Positions 42,134-53,010 of a stretch of 64,000 nt of DNA are shown here, in pieces; the stretch's first letter is position 1, and the number at the start of each line of letters is the position of its first letter. The notes beneath the pieces were generated by a model. That model was given only the letters and a program-made list of their open reading frames with translations, had not been told where the DNA came from and made no database searches. The position numbers were made by a program, and so were the translations under genes. Source of the DNA: Arthrinium phaeospermum (lineage: Eukaryota > Ascomycota > Sordariomycetes > Amphisphaeriales > Apiosporaceae); assembly GCA_006503535.1 (NCBI GenBank), contig QYRS01000001.1, forward strand, positions 3,348,001 through 3,412,000, in the 5' to 3' direction.

Positions 42134-44064
42134 ATGCCGTACCTTCACGATTACGACTACATCTTCGCCATAGGCACTTTGTTTGCCTTCCTGGACGCCT
42201 ACAACAACGGTGCCAGTATGTGCTTCCCCTATCCCTGGACCCTGTCCTCCGTCTCAATTGTAGCCCCTTGACTGACCATGGCATTGCTACCTTCTAGACG
42301 ATGTTGCCAACGCGTGGGCCACCAGTGTCTCGTCCCGATCGATCTCGTACCGGATGGCCATGGTGCTCGGTACCATCTTCGAGGTGCTCGGAGCTACCAC
42401 AGTCGGTGCCCGAACTGCCGAGACCATCAAGAACGGCATCATCCCCCCGGATACCTTCAAGGATAACGCCCCTGTTCAGATGATGGCCTTCACCATCGCC
42501 CTGATTGCCGCCTCTACATGGGTTATGTGGTGCACCCGTCACTCTGCCCACGTCTCGTCCACATACTCTCTTATCTCCGCCGTGGCCGGTGTTGGTGTTG
42601 CCACTGTCGGTGCCTCCAAGGTCCAATGGGGCTGGAACGGCGGCAAGGGTCTCGGTGCCATCTTCGCCGGTCTGGGTATGGCGCCTGCCATCTCCGGTGG
42701 CTTCGGTGCTGCCATCTTCATGATGATCAAGCTGATTGTGCACATGCGCAAGAACCCCGCGCCCTGGGCCGTCTGGACCTCTCCCTTCTTCTTCCTCGTG
42801 GCCGCCACCATCTGCACCCTGTCCATTGTCTACAAGGGCTCCCCCAGCCTTGGCCTGAGCAAGAAGCCCGCGGCCTACATCGCTGAGGTCGTCGTCGGTA
42901 CTGGTGTCGGTGTGGCCGCTGTCGCCCTGTTCTTCTTCGTCCCGTGGTTGTACGCCCGCATCCTGAAGCGCGACGCCAGCGTCAGATGGTACCACATCTT
43001 CATGGGCCCCCTCCTGCTGAAGCGCCCCGTTGTTGCCGAAGCCGACCGGGCTGTTGTCCCCAAGTACGCCGTGGTCCAGGAAGATGACGAGTCCCTGCGC
43101 TCCTCCAACTCGATCAAGCAGAATGGAGAGCAGGAGAAGGGTGCCGAGAACGAGCGGACCATGGTTATCGCCGAGGGCCAGACTACCAAGACTTACAAGG
43201 AGATCCAGGAGGAAGGTGATGCCAAGCTCCGGGCCAAGCTTTTGGAGAACCGCGGCCCGATTGGCTGGGCGATGCGCACTCTCCGCGACAACCCCATGGG
43301 CCCCGGCCAGATCTACGAGAAGAAGAACGCCGTGACTGCCCTGAAGCGCCTCCCGGCCCAGATCACCGCCGCTCTGCTCTTCGGTTTCCACTACGACATC
43401 CACGCCGCCCAGACCGGTATCTCCGGCACGCCCGACGGCCTCCGCATGCAGCGCGTCTACGACGCCGCCGAGAAGTACCCCGACGAAGTCGAGCACACCT
43501 ACTCCTTCATCCAGATCCTCACTGCCTGCACTGCCTCGTTCGCCCACGGCGCCAACGATATCGGTAACTCGGTCGGCCCCTGGGCTGTCATCTACCACAC
43601 CTGGTCCACCGGCAAGACCGCCGACAAGAACGCCAACGTCCCCGTCTGGCAGCTGGCCGTTCTCGCTCTTTGGATCTCGATTGGTCTCTGCACCTACGGT
43701 TACAACATCATGAAGGGTAAGCTATATACATCCCAGAAAAACCCCCGAACAAGAATTTCGTGCTAACTCGCATCCAATAGTCATGGGTAACAAGATCACC
43801 TACCACTCTCCCAGCCGAGGCTGCTCCATGGAGATGGGCGCCGCCATCACTGTGCTCGTCTTCTCGCAGTACTCTCTGCCCGTGTCGACGTCGATGTGCA
43901 TCACCGGTGCCACCGTTGGTGTCGGTCTCTGCAACGGCACCATCAAGGCCGTCAACTGGCAGCGAGTCGGTCTGCTGCTGCTCTCGTGGATCATGACCGT
44001 CCCCATTGCCGGCACCGTGGCTGGTTGCCTGATGGGTCTTTTCATCAACGCTCCTCACTTCTAG
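42134..44064 (+). CDS. pho-4: PHO-4 type Na+/phosphate symporter
   Basis: Plasma-membrane high-affinity phosphate permease of the PiT family (Neurospora PHO-4, yeast Pho89), importing phosphate with Na+, normally under phosphate starvation. Three exons: 42134-42215, 42298-43716, 43781-44064; 594 residues, phases consistent. The inverted duplicated family signature is present twice: NNGANDVANAWATS (about 24-37, across the first splice junction) and AHGANDIGNSVGPWA (about 443-457). About twelve hydrophobic helices flank a central hydrophilic loop (about 280-390) rich in Glu and Lys. The last exon, CSMEMGAAITVLVFSQY and PVSTSMCITGATVGVG, is strongly conserved in the family. Codon use is markedly C-ending, in keeping with a well-expressed gene. 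CACGTG sites upstream fit phosphate control. Confidence 0.96.
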
Positions 44065-45567
44065 GCATAACCTTTTCACGGTCTGCAACCCATTCGCCGT
44101 TTTCCAATCGGGGGCGGGCGAGGTTGCGATCTCTTGGCTGGTGTTGGTGTTGATAATGTTGTTGTATATATACCCCGGTTACGACCATTTAGATAGACTG
44201 TTGCCAGATATAGACTGTCTTTAATTTCTTACCTATTAATCGAATTTGAAAGCGAACTTCGTTCCGTTCAAAGCATTGCCAGCATTTGGCTTCTTGTCTC
44301 ACGTTGGCTGGCGACGCTTGAATTAAGCAAACTTGGCGACGGGTGTGGCAGACTGACGAGTGCCCAGGCGACGCTAGCCAAAACTTGACTGCCACACCCT
44401 AAGTCAATAGTTGGCATCAATAATCTGCAATGGTGATTCAATTGAAGACGCGTCTCTGCTCATCGGTGTTGTCTGCAACTTGGGATCATTCGGGCAAATC
44501 GATCCAATTTGATTCCTTTTGCTATATGGCTAAGTTACTGACGTGGCATTCAGACAATTTTGAGTATTGGGCGGTGCGCGCAATGTCTCGCACGTGTGAA
44601 TTTGGACTCGAACAGGAAGACGGTAGAGTGGCATCTCATCTTCCGCCGGTTGATTCTACTGCTCTATCAGCTACCTGACTAACCACTCACTACAGTAATG
44701 CATCGCAGCCTCGCCAATCTAGGTATGTAGCCACGGATATAAGTGATTGCGATTCTTATCAATCACGACTGTTATCAGTGGCTGCGCTGGCGGGCGACGG
44801 CATCACACGATGAGATCATGTGGGCCCATGGCTGTTGTGCAGCGCCCATGCGTTCGATTGGAGCCGCTTCTAGGCCCAAAACAGGTTCCAGGTCCCGACT
44901 GTCCAGCAACCGATCTCCGGAAGTGGGCGCTAAAACAAAATGTCCTGCCGGTTGACATCACTGCCGCCCTCCAACACGTCCCAAATCACACGCAAGCCGC
45001 CCACGATTCGCTACACCGCATGATCGGCAGCCAAAGGCCTAGAAGCCACCCTCTTCGATGCGCAATGCTTGCTGGCAGATTCTGATACACCACAGCGCCG
45101 TTTTGGCCCGTGGCACCACACAATGGACCCTTTCGGATGTCTGACCGCGGGAATTAATGCTGGACATTAAGATTGATACGGGCGAGGTTGGGAAACCGGC
45201 TGGTAGGAGGATGGATGGATCCTCAAGGTTAAACTAATACCTACTCGACGACAGCTGTGCCTCGATCCTCTTCGACCATAATAAACTTATCCGCAAGAGT
45301 TTACTAGTTTTGACAGATGCGCCATCCTCAATTCTACTAGTTCGCAGTACTACCTTGACGTTCACCGTTCACCAATTTCCGTCTTCTTGGTGAAATATCC
45401 ACCTCGCCAAGAAGAAGCTCTCGAGTCAATCCTACGCGAAAAACCAAGTTTCTTGGGACTTGCGTCAGCTGCCAGCTGCTGCGCTTCGCGGGCGCCATCA
45501 TCCGACCTCCAATACCACCACCACTACCACCAGTTCCCCGTTCCTCGTGCCTGGATTTTGGCAGATC
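44065..45567. other. intergenic with a possible tRNA relic
   Basis: About 1.5 kb with no supported protein gene. A tRNA-like stretch on the minus strand at 44595-44690 is listed separately. Confidence 0.5.
44595..44690 (-). other. intron-containing tRNA-like sequence, probably a relic
   Basis: On the minus strand GTGAGTG (from 44690) can pair six of seven positions (one a wobble) with AATTCAC ending at 44596. GTTAGTCAGGTAGCTGATAGAGC looks like a D-arm with A-box, GTAGA/TCTAC could close an anticodon arm holding an intron, and TGTTCGAGTCC is one base from the B-box consensus. The T-stem does not pair, so a working tRNA is doubtful. Confidence 0.3.
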
Positions 45568-46851
45568 ATGCCCTCGAGACCCGGGCCCCGCAGCAACCCT
45601 TCCTTTTTCGCTCCCCAGCCCGATCCGTTGGCCGCTGCGAACGACGAGGGCGCATTCGAGTACGTCGGCCCCGACAGTTTCCCGGATCCACCCCGCAGCA
45701 CCTTCGAGGATTACGACTCCAGCCCGCGCCGCGACAGTCGCCACCACCACCATCACCACCGGCGCAGAAGAAAGAGCTCCCGGCCACGAAACGACCGACG
45801 AGCCTCGTCGCAGCCTCCACCCGCGTATTCCAGCAGACCCTCTTCGCCCACCATGCCGAGAAGGACAGAGTCCCCGCCGCCGCGGCGCGCGAAGTCACAC
45901 CGGAACAGCCCCGTCTACAGCGATTACAGTGATGACGAGGAAGTCAAGCCGGCAAAGGGCGACAAATGGGCGAGCATGAAGTCCAAAGGCCGCAGGGGCC
46001 TCAGTAAGCTGGGCAGGGTCGCCAGCACCTATGCTGCCGCCCAGATGGCCTCCGGCGGTAGGGCCAAATCCACCGACCGAGAACGCTCACTGTCCAGAGA
46101 CACCTACGACGACCGACGATCGCACCGCCGCAACCGCCGATACTCGCCCTCCCCGTCGCCATCCCCGTCGCCGCCGCGCCGTCGAGGTACCGCACGACAC
46201 AGCCGCCGCGACCGGCCGCCGATGAACGGCCGAAAGAAGTCCTACAGCGTGTCGCCCGTCTCGCTGAGACGAGATCCGTACGACGACGACCGGGGACGTG
46301 GGCGCGGTGGTGGTGGTGGCCGCCGCCGCCGCGCTCGCTCCCCTTCGTACTCGGACAGCAGCCGCAGCAGCAGCATAGACTCGCGCTACACCCGCCGGCG
46401 AGGAGGCCACCGACGGGGCCGCTCCGTAGGCGCATACGACGACGATCGAAAGAGGCGCGGCGGGCGGTCCAGCACGGCCGGGACCTCGCGGCGGCGCGGC
46501 AAGAGCAGCATGGGCGACCGGTACCGCGAGAACATGAAGGCGCCCAAGCCCGAGATCGCGGACCGCTGGCAGATGGCGGCGCGGGCGGCGCTGGAGGCGG
46601 GCGGCGTCACGGCGTTCCGGCTGCGCAAGCAGCCCGGCACGTGGGGCGAGAAGCTGCCCAAGATCGCGACGGCGGCCATGGGCGCCGCCGCCATCGACGC
46701 CTTCATCGACAAGGACCCGCGGCGCCAGCGGCACGGCGGCGGCGGCGGGGTGAAAGGCATGGCTGAGAGCGTCATTGGGGGGATGGTGGCGTCCAAGCTC
46801 ATGGGGTTCAAGTCGTCTACGACGCATCGGGGGACGCCGCGGTACATCTGA
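45568..46851 (+). CDS. RS/His-rich low-complexity protein with glycine-zipper-like C-terminus
   Basis: Single exon, 427 residues from the first ATG. About residues 1-300 are disordered: a His run followed by Arg run near 58-68, many S-P and R-S dipeptides (SPSPSPSPSPP), a Gly5 run before an Arg-rich patch and Tyr/Asp pairs. A short ordered patch DKWASMKSKGRRGLSKLGRVASTYAAAQMA lies around 135-165. The last 90 residues are conserved-looking: EIADRWQMAARAALEAGGVTAFRLRK, then AAMGAAAIDAFIDKDP and MAESVIGGMVASKLMG, with glycine spacing like a glycine zipper that can insert in or pack against membranes. This layout (RS-rich front, DUF3824-like glycine-rich tail) is frequent in filamentous fungi. 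Function is unknown. Confidence 0.8.
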   Translation: MPSRPGPRSNPSFFAPQPDPLAAANDEGAFEYVGPDSFPDPPRSTFEDYDSSPRRDSRHHHHHHRRRRKSSRPRNDRRASSQPPPAYSSRPSSPTMPRRTESPPPRRAKSHRNSPVYSDYSDDEEVKPAKGDKWASMKSKGRRGLSKLGRVASTYAAAQMASGGRAKSTDRERSLSRDTYDDRRSHRRNRRYSPSPSPSPSPPRRRGTARHSRRDRPPMNGRKKSYSVSPVSLRRDPYDDDRGRGRGGGGGRRRRARSPSYSDSSRSSSIDSRYTRRRGGHRRGRSVGAYDDDRKRRGGRSSTAGTSRRRGKSSMGDRYRENMKAPKPEIADRWQMAARAALEAGGVTAFRLRKQPGTWGEKLPKIATAAMGAAAIDAFIDKDPRRQRHGGGGGVKGMAESVIGGMVASKLMGFKSSTTHRGTPRYI

Positions 46852-47921
46852 CCCCCTCCTCCCCTTCTTTCTTTTGTCTTGTAACGCTTGGTTTCTCACC
46901 CTTTTCTTCCTGTCCATCTCCTTTACTCTTCATTTGGGTCCTGCTCCCAAAAGAAAACGGAAAAGTTCGAGAGCGGGTCTCTAGTTTGCTTTTCACATTA
47001 CGATTGTTACGAGCCAATGATGTACAAATGACTGATGACTGACGATAATCGAAACACGCAGATGGCTGCGCAGATAAAGAGAGACGAACTACATGTTTGA
47101 GTGCTACATCATGTACGACGGCGCGAGTGGGGCGGGCGTGCGCGTGTGTTCCCTTGACTAGGTTACGCAACGAAGAATTTCCTTTCTCTCACGAGCGACG
47201 TGTTTCCTTTGGTGTTTGGGGCGTACATACATGCTTGGGTCGTACATGTACGCAAGCAGGTATGGGTGGGATCAAATATGGGTTTCAATATAGAGGTGGA
47301 ATAAAGAATAATGACTTATGGCGATGATTCTTCTGATTGTGGTGTGTGTGGAGTGGATGCTTCTTGTTGACCCCTTTTTGACTAGTATCCTGGTTGAGTA
47401 TCCCTCCTGAATATTGAGGTTTGCACTACATCAGTTTATACACATGTATCTCTTCCAAATGACCCGCGTGCCTGTTATTTAGCAAGAGAAAGTTGGTTGA
47501 GGGTTTGTCCACTCGGTGGCCATGGCGTCAATGAGAAACGATGTCAGCGCTTGCCTCAGCAGCCAAACGCAGCAAATGCATGTCATCAGAAAGAGTCGCA
47601 GGTAACATGATACGAAGGTTCTTTATGGTTGGGAAGCAATGCTCCCCGCCCTTCGACGTCGGGTGAGCAAGGACAAAGGAATGTTGATGAATATGCAAAC
47701 CAACTTGGGCCACGCATTCAATTTCCGCAGCCGGGTCTTCCCAGGTGGACGCGCCAGGGCGACTTCCACTTTGCTTCGTGCCCCATTCAATGATACCGGT
47801 CACGGCTATTTAAAGTCGGAGAAAGTGCCTTTCTCTTCGCCGCTTTGAATATAGTATCAAGTATCAATATTCAGTGCCACACAAAGCTATTTATTTTTAA
47901 TACTATCATCCTACTTGCACA
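46852..47921. other. intergenic, no supported gene
   Basis: About 1.1 kb between co-oriented genes. No exon, RNA or repeat was recognised. Confidence 0.5.
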
Positions 47922-49543
47922 ATGTCGTATGTACTTCTCGACTCAAGTTCCAGTCACGACTTACGAAACGGATGCTTGCAACTATTGACACGCGCTCGAC
48001 TCGATGGCATCATTAGACAAATTGACGATTTTATATGGCGATACCAAGGAGTCCAGCTCGAACGTATCTGCTATGGGTGGTATGCCTTGAGCATGGAGAG
48101 TACTAATATAGTATTCAAGTGCCCGCCGTATGATCACCCCGAAGAACGTTACGACAAAAGCAACGCAGCAGGGTGTGCAACGGTTCGTCCGGGGGCCAAG
48201 AAAGAGCTTGAAATGCTCCACGAAAAGGGGTGCGATATGCCTCATCTATGGGGTGCTTTCCTTAAGGTCGGAGTGTCTTATAAAGGCGATTCTGAGCAGC
48301 ATTACGAGTTCGTATCCAATTTTCGCAAGCTGAAACTAGAAGGAGGCATCGACGTTAGAGAAGACGAGGAAGATTATATAGACTTATTTGGGGTTTTCAT
48401 ACACAATATCAAGGGCGAAGGATACGATGTCTTTGCGAGGAAGGAGGCGACGATGCCAAAACGCATATTTTGTCCTCACTCCTCCTACCCCCGCATGTTT
48501 ACGCAGTTGGACGCCGACGACGATGACGGTAAACGCAATTGGATATCAACTTGGATCAATCTTCCTTCCGAAAGATACCATGGGTCGAGAAACGAAAGTT
48601 GTGGTTTCGATTTGGGAGACTCATGGAACCCGCTTGTTCGTCGTCGCGGTACGACCGGTAGAGGAACAAGATACCGCATCTTGGAAGATAGCGAACGAAA
48701 TCGGCCTATTCCCGATGACACCAGCCCTTCAAATATATCAACCAATAGTGAGCGTCGCCCGAGGCCGATTGGGCCCAGACGTGGTCCAGAGACGCCGGGC
48801 CATGAGGGGAAGGGCAAACAGTAAGTTATAACATTGCCAGTTCTCTCTACCCATTGTTGATAACTGACTCGGCTGGTAGTGAGAACCGCCATACAAGGCA
48901 CGAATTTGATGGCTATCATAGGAACAAGCCTATGGTCGATTCAGATGACGACATCGGAGAAGCTAAGCGAGAGAGGAGATCCAGCCAAGCCATGGGTCGC
49001 GAGAAGCACACTGATACGGAATGGAGTCAAGCGGGACGAAAGCGCAGACAACCAGACAAACAGGATTTCACAAAGGATCGGCTGCAAACTCATGGCGACG
49101 ACTTAGGATATTATTATAAGCAAGAGCAGACTGAGAGATTAAGAAGTCGGATGGGCGGAATGAACCTTTCCTCGAGCCCCGAAGTCTTGCCGCAATACTA
49201 TGACGGGCGATACAATGCGTCCCCGGCCGGAGGAAGCCGTTACGCATCAGTGGCGTATGATGGCACTGGAAATATCCCAGCGTTTTCCAGCGAACCTCCG
49301 TTGAGGCGTAGCACCGCTCCAAGCCACCCAAGGCGATCCCAGACGAACGAAAACAAAGCCCCAGCACGCAGTACTACCACTCCCAACCCGTCAAAACACC
49401 AAACCGGGACACCGATGATAAATCATCCCTCTTATATACCAACACAACACGGCAGTAAAACAGCCTTCGTCGAGCCAAGTGGCTGGGCCGAACCCAGCCC
49501 GAGGATTGGATTTGACCATCAGAACAGGAGACACAGAACATGA
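47922..49543 (+). CDS. uncharacterised fungal protein, two exons
   Basis: Exons 47922-48820 and 48880-49543 (donor GTAAGT, acceptor GGTAG); 520 residues. The first about 240 residues look globular (LICYGWYALS-like hydrophobic/aromatic stretches, ICYGWYALSMESTNIVF, LFGVFIHNIKGEGYDVFA), while the rest is hydrophilic, Arg/Ser/Pro-rich and probably disordered. No domain, signal peptide or membrane helix is recognised. The consistent splice junction, which joins two open frames in phase, supports a real gene. Codon use is less C-ending than in the phosphate permease, as expected for a low-expressed accessory gene. Confidence 0.65.
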
Positions 49544-50164
49544 ACCACTGGGTTAGATGGTTTACGAAGAGCTGGGTCAGTTAGCCTGTCGTGAGTCTCG
49601 CATTATTAAGGGTACTGCTACAGCTGTATTACCAGGGATGATTGGGATGGAGGCGGGTGGGCGTCTAAGCGGAACATATAGGACGAGGGATATCGACCCG
49701 GAAAGGGCAAACATAGTCTTCATATGGGGGCTAGTGTGACAATCAAAAGAGATGTTATTCGATGGGGAAAATGCATCCTATGCATCTGTTCAAGTGTTTT
49801 ACAGGTGGGATAATAGAGTTTGGGCGCGCCATGGGAAACCCCCCCCAATGGCTGATATCGTGAAGTGAATAGGAACTAGTAACCGTAATGGAGTCTATAC
49901 TGACAACATATCTCCGATAGCTGACTTGAATTGCATATTAAACACGGTGGCTCCCTCAGTGCCACTCAGATTGTTTTTGAGGCCTACGGCAATAATTATA
50001 TTCGTTTCAGGTAAGCACAAGATCTGACCCATTACCCTTACTTATATTGGGAAGTGTGAATTTAATGAGATGACTAGAAATAGCCCGGCTTATTGACAGC
50101 TGCTGCTACAACGTCATGGTGAACCCTCTACTGACCCCAAAGGTTTCAATAGGAAATGTGAAAC
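49544..50164. other. intergenic, AT-leaning
   Basis: About 620 bp. A short open frame at 49557-49739 has no support. Nothing else is seen. Confidence 0.5.
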
Positions 50165-50719
50165 ATGGCAGGCAACAGACCAAGACAGCCATGGCTGAGG
50201 GACCACGTCAATGACATTTACAGCATCCTTACCCCCAACGTCGCCAACGACTATGTTGAGGGGCTCGCGGCTGAAGCCTTAGGGAAGCCATCGGAAACGA
50301 CCCAGGGTGGGAAGGGTGGCTCTTCTGACAACATCTGCACCCCCTTTGGCTTCCCAATACCGGCCGTGGGGTACGCCCTCGAGATACAGCAGCTGGTATC
50401 CAGACCCTGGTCGAAGACACAGCCTGCAGTCGAGGACACGGAGTTTGATTCTTGGATGGGCGCCCCCGCCCTGTTGACCGAGGCAGACGAGGGAATCGAA
50501 CGGTCAGAGAAGGCGGAGAAAGTCTTGGACGGGCTGGAAAGGGATCCGTCGCAAAGACACCATCCCCAGGGCACCCTGCACTTGTACGATCGCGGTCCGT
50601 TCATGTGTCCGTGTGGTTTTGGCAGGCCTGGGCTGAGCCGGTGCGAATCGTGCGGCGAGCCAACTGGTACCCGTACTCCAGAGCGCAACACTGGCAAGCG
50701 AAAGGAGCAGGATCCCTGA
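50165..50719 (+). CDS. small hypothetical protein with a possible zinc ribbon
   Basis: Single exon, 184 residues, no family recognised. The C-terminal part carries CPCGFGRPGLSRCESCG (about 148-164): a C-x-C and a C-x2-C pair 10 residues apart, an arrangement that could hold one zinc ion. The remainder is acidic and Gly-rich with no membrane segment. The start ATG is the first in frame after a stop. The opposite strand also has open frames here, so the gene call rests mainly on the Cys pattern and is tentative. Confidence 0.4.
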   Translation: MAGNRPRQPWLRDHVNDIYSILTPNVANDYVEGLAAEALGKPSETTQGGKGGSSDNICTPFGFPIPAVGYALEIQQLVSRPWSKTQPAVEDTEFDSWMGAPALLTEADEGIERSEKAEKVLDGLERDPSQRHHPQGTLHLYDRGPFMCPCGFGRPGLSRCESCGEPTGTRTPERNTGKRKEQDP

Positions 50720-51359
50720 AACAAGAACATAAATGTTCCGGCGCCTCGGAACCAACCCGGTCGAAGTTTGATGCATAGGCGCGTACAGGAGCTGAGAGAA
50801 TAGAGTCGCACGCGACATCGAGTCGGGGTGGCGATGGCGGTGGTAAGCTACTTGGCCCAAGTCCTTCATTCCGCCATTCTACTTGCTCCTCCTGAAATTC
50901 CACAGAAACTACTGACCTTGGCCAGCTTGGAATATAATAAAAAGACGAAGGGGAGGAGGAAGAAAAGGGCGGCGATCCCAAGCCATCCCAGAACTGGGTA
51001 AGGGGGACAGGGGGTCAGGGGAACAATCAACGTATGCACGCGTCTTGCAGCATTCCGAACTGCAGAGCTCCATGGAAAGTGCGACCTCAATGGATACAGC
51101 ATGGTAGAATTCCGCGTTGAATGAATTACGATTATACGATATTGTAGAATCATGAACTGAGTACGCATACTCCATAGGACCTTTGTATGCTTCGGGAAGT
51201 TGACTGTAACAATTGCCGGCCTGTACGTCGATTCCAGTGGACCCGACGAATAAGCGTGCATGCATACTGCATCTTGATGTCATAGCCAGTTGCGCGAATA
51301 CCGGAGGTGGGCGAGTCTACAATAGAGACAGAAACCTGTCAATCAGTTCCTTAGTCGCC
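50720..51359. other. intergenic, no supported gene
   Basis: About 640 bp before the omega-like GST gene. No other feature is seen. Confidence 0.5.
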
Positions 51360-52283
51360 ATGAGATTTCTTCGCACTGCATCAATACTGAGTGTTCCTAG
51401 AAGAATATATTCCTCCAGCATGGCCCACGTTGACACCTCTTTACCGGCGCGACCGACCGGTGCCGCCGCCAAGCTCGCCGATGCGCATGCAGAAGAGCAC
51501 CCGCTGAAGCTGTACGGCGGGTGGTTCTGCCCCTTCGTGCAGCGCAGCTGGATCGTGCTCGAGGAGAAGAAGATACCCTACGAGTACCGGGAGATCAACC
51601 CCTACAAGAAGGAGGCCGAGTTCCTCGCTCTGAACCCGCGCGGCCTGGTCCCGACTCTAGCCGTGCCCAAGGCCGACGCCGGAAGCAAGCACCAGAAGCC
51701 GCTGTACGAGAGCTCCGTCATCTGCGAGTACCTGAACGACGAGTACGCCGACGAGTCGAAGCACGGGCCGGACCTGTTCCCGCCGGGCTCGGCGTACGAG
51801 CGGGCGCGGTGCAGGCTGTGGATCGACCACATCTCGGGCAAGATCGTGCCCGGGTTCTACAAGTTCATCCAGCACACGCCCGAGAAGGACTACACGATCG
51901 AGGAGGCGCGGTCAAACTTCCTGGGCCACATCAAGACGCTGGTCCGGGAGATGCTGGAGAACAGCGAGGACGACGGGCCGTGGTTCTTGGGCGGGCGGTT
52001 CAGCATGGTCGATGTGATGCTGGCGCCGTGGGCCAAGCGGATGTTCCTGCTCGACCACTACAAGCCGGGCGGGGTCGCCATCCCAGCCGAGGGACAGGGC
52101 GGGGAGGACGAGGCGCTATGGGGCCGGTGGAGAAAGTGGTACAGCGCCATTGCGGACAGGCAGAGTGTCAAGGACACTTGGAGCGACGACGGCTATTACG
52201 TCCAGGCTTACAAGAGATATGCGGAGGATACTACCAATTCGGAAGTTGCGCAAGCGACGCGAAAGGGAGTTGCTCTGCCGTAG
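51360..52283 (+). CDS. omega-like glutathione S-transferase
   Basis: Single exon, 307 residues from 51360. The thioredoxin-fold domain begins with LKLYGGWFCPFVQRSWIVLEE (about 57-77); its Cys in FCPF marks the omega class, which catalyses glutathione-dependent thiol transfer and dehydroascorbate-type reductions rather than conjugation. NPRGLVPTL and YESSVICEYL are the cis-Pro and glutathione gamma-glutamyl (E-S-S) contacts. The C-terminal helical domain has WFLGGRFSMVDVMLAPW, the conserved N-capping box/D motif. The first about 20 residues (MRFLRTASILSVPRRIYSSS) look like a mitochondrial presequence; a second Met at 51420 (MAHVDTS) gives a cytosolic-size protein of 287 residues. Confidence 0.92.
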   Translation: MRFLRTASILSVPRRIYSSSMAHVDTSLPARPTGAAAKLADAHAEEHPLKLYGGWFCPFVQRSWIVLEEKKIPYEYREINPYKKEAEFLALNPRGLVPTLAVPKADAGSKHQKPLYESSVICEYLNDEYADESKHGPDLFPPGSAYERARCRLWIDHISGKIVPGFYKFIQHTPEKDYTIEEARSNFLGHIKTLVREMLENSEDDGPWFLGGRFSMVDVMLAPWAKRMFLLDHYKPGGVAIPAEGQGGEDEALWGRWRKWYSAIADRQSVKDTWSDDGYYVQAYKRYAEDTTNSEVAQATRKGVALP

Positions 52284-53010
52284 AGGGTTGCATGCAATGA
52301 AGTAGACGTCGCTGTTCAAAATAGCCAGCCATATTTGTTTGTCAATTGGTTCCTTTTCTTAACCTTATTAGCCCAATCGTAAGCGCATTGGCAGCGCCTG
52401 CAAGTGACAGCGTGAGATGAGATTCGCGGGTTTCAGCCAACTGCAATTGACGAAGCTGGATATGCGCTAAGCTAAGACCATTCTTTTTCTTTAGGGGCTT
52501 GAGTGAAGGGTGCGCACGTTTTCAATTGGCAGCAACCCGTTGGGTTCAGAAGAACCGCGAACGAGAAACGTTTTAGTGCAATTGGCAGATGGGGACCTTT
52601 CATTTCGTGGTAGCGGAGACGTCTTTGCTGACTGAAAGCTTGAAACCATGGAAGATGGCATGGCAGTAAAAAATCTTGACGTTATCGGAAAACCCGCAGT
52701 GTTTTGCAGATTTGCCGGCAATTGATCTTCGGTAAAGAGGTCGCAGCGTTTCCCTCTTTACGTCTCAGGCCCCGGCTTCCCGGTCTTATTTTTTGCCATC
52801 GCTGAAAAAGTTCCGAGCGCGGCGAGAGCAGATTAGGTACTTTAAAAAAACAAGACCACCGCTGCAGCCACGCTTGCAGCACCGCAACCAGCCGAAGCCG
52901 ATCTCGACCCAGGTCCCAGGATTGACCAAGATCCCACGTCTGCCAATCTTTCTGTAGCGAAAAGCAACGCCGCACCACCCTTGCTTGCCTCGCCTTAGTT
53001 TCACACGAGG
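52284..53010. other. intergenic, no supported gene
   Basis: About 730 bp between co-oriented genes. No other feature is seen. Confidence 0.5.
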
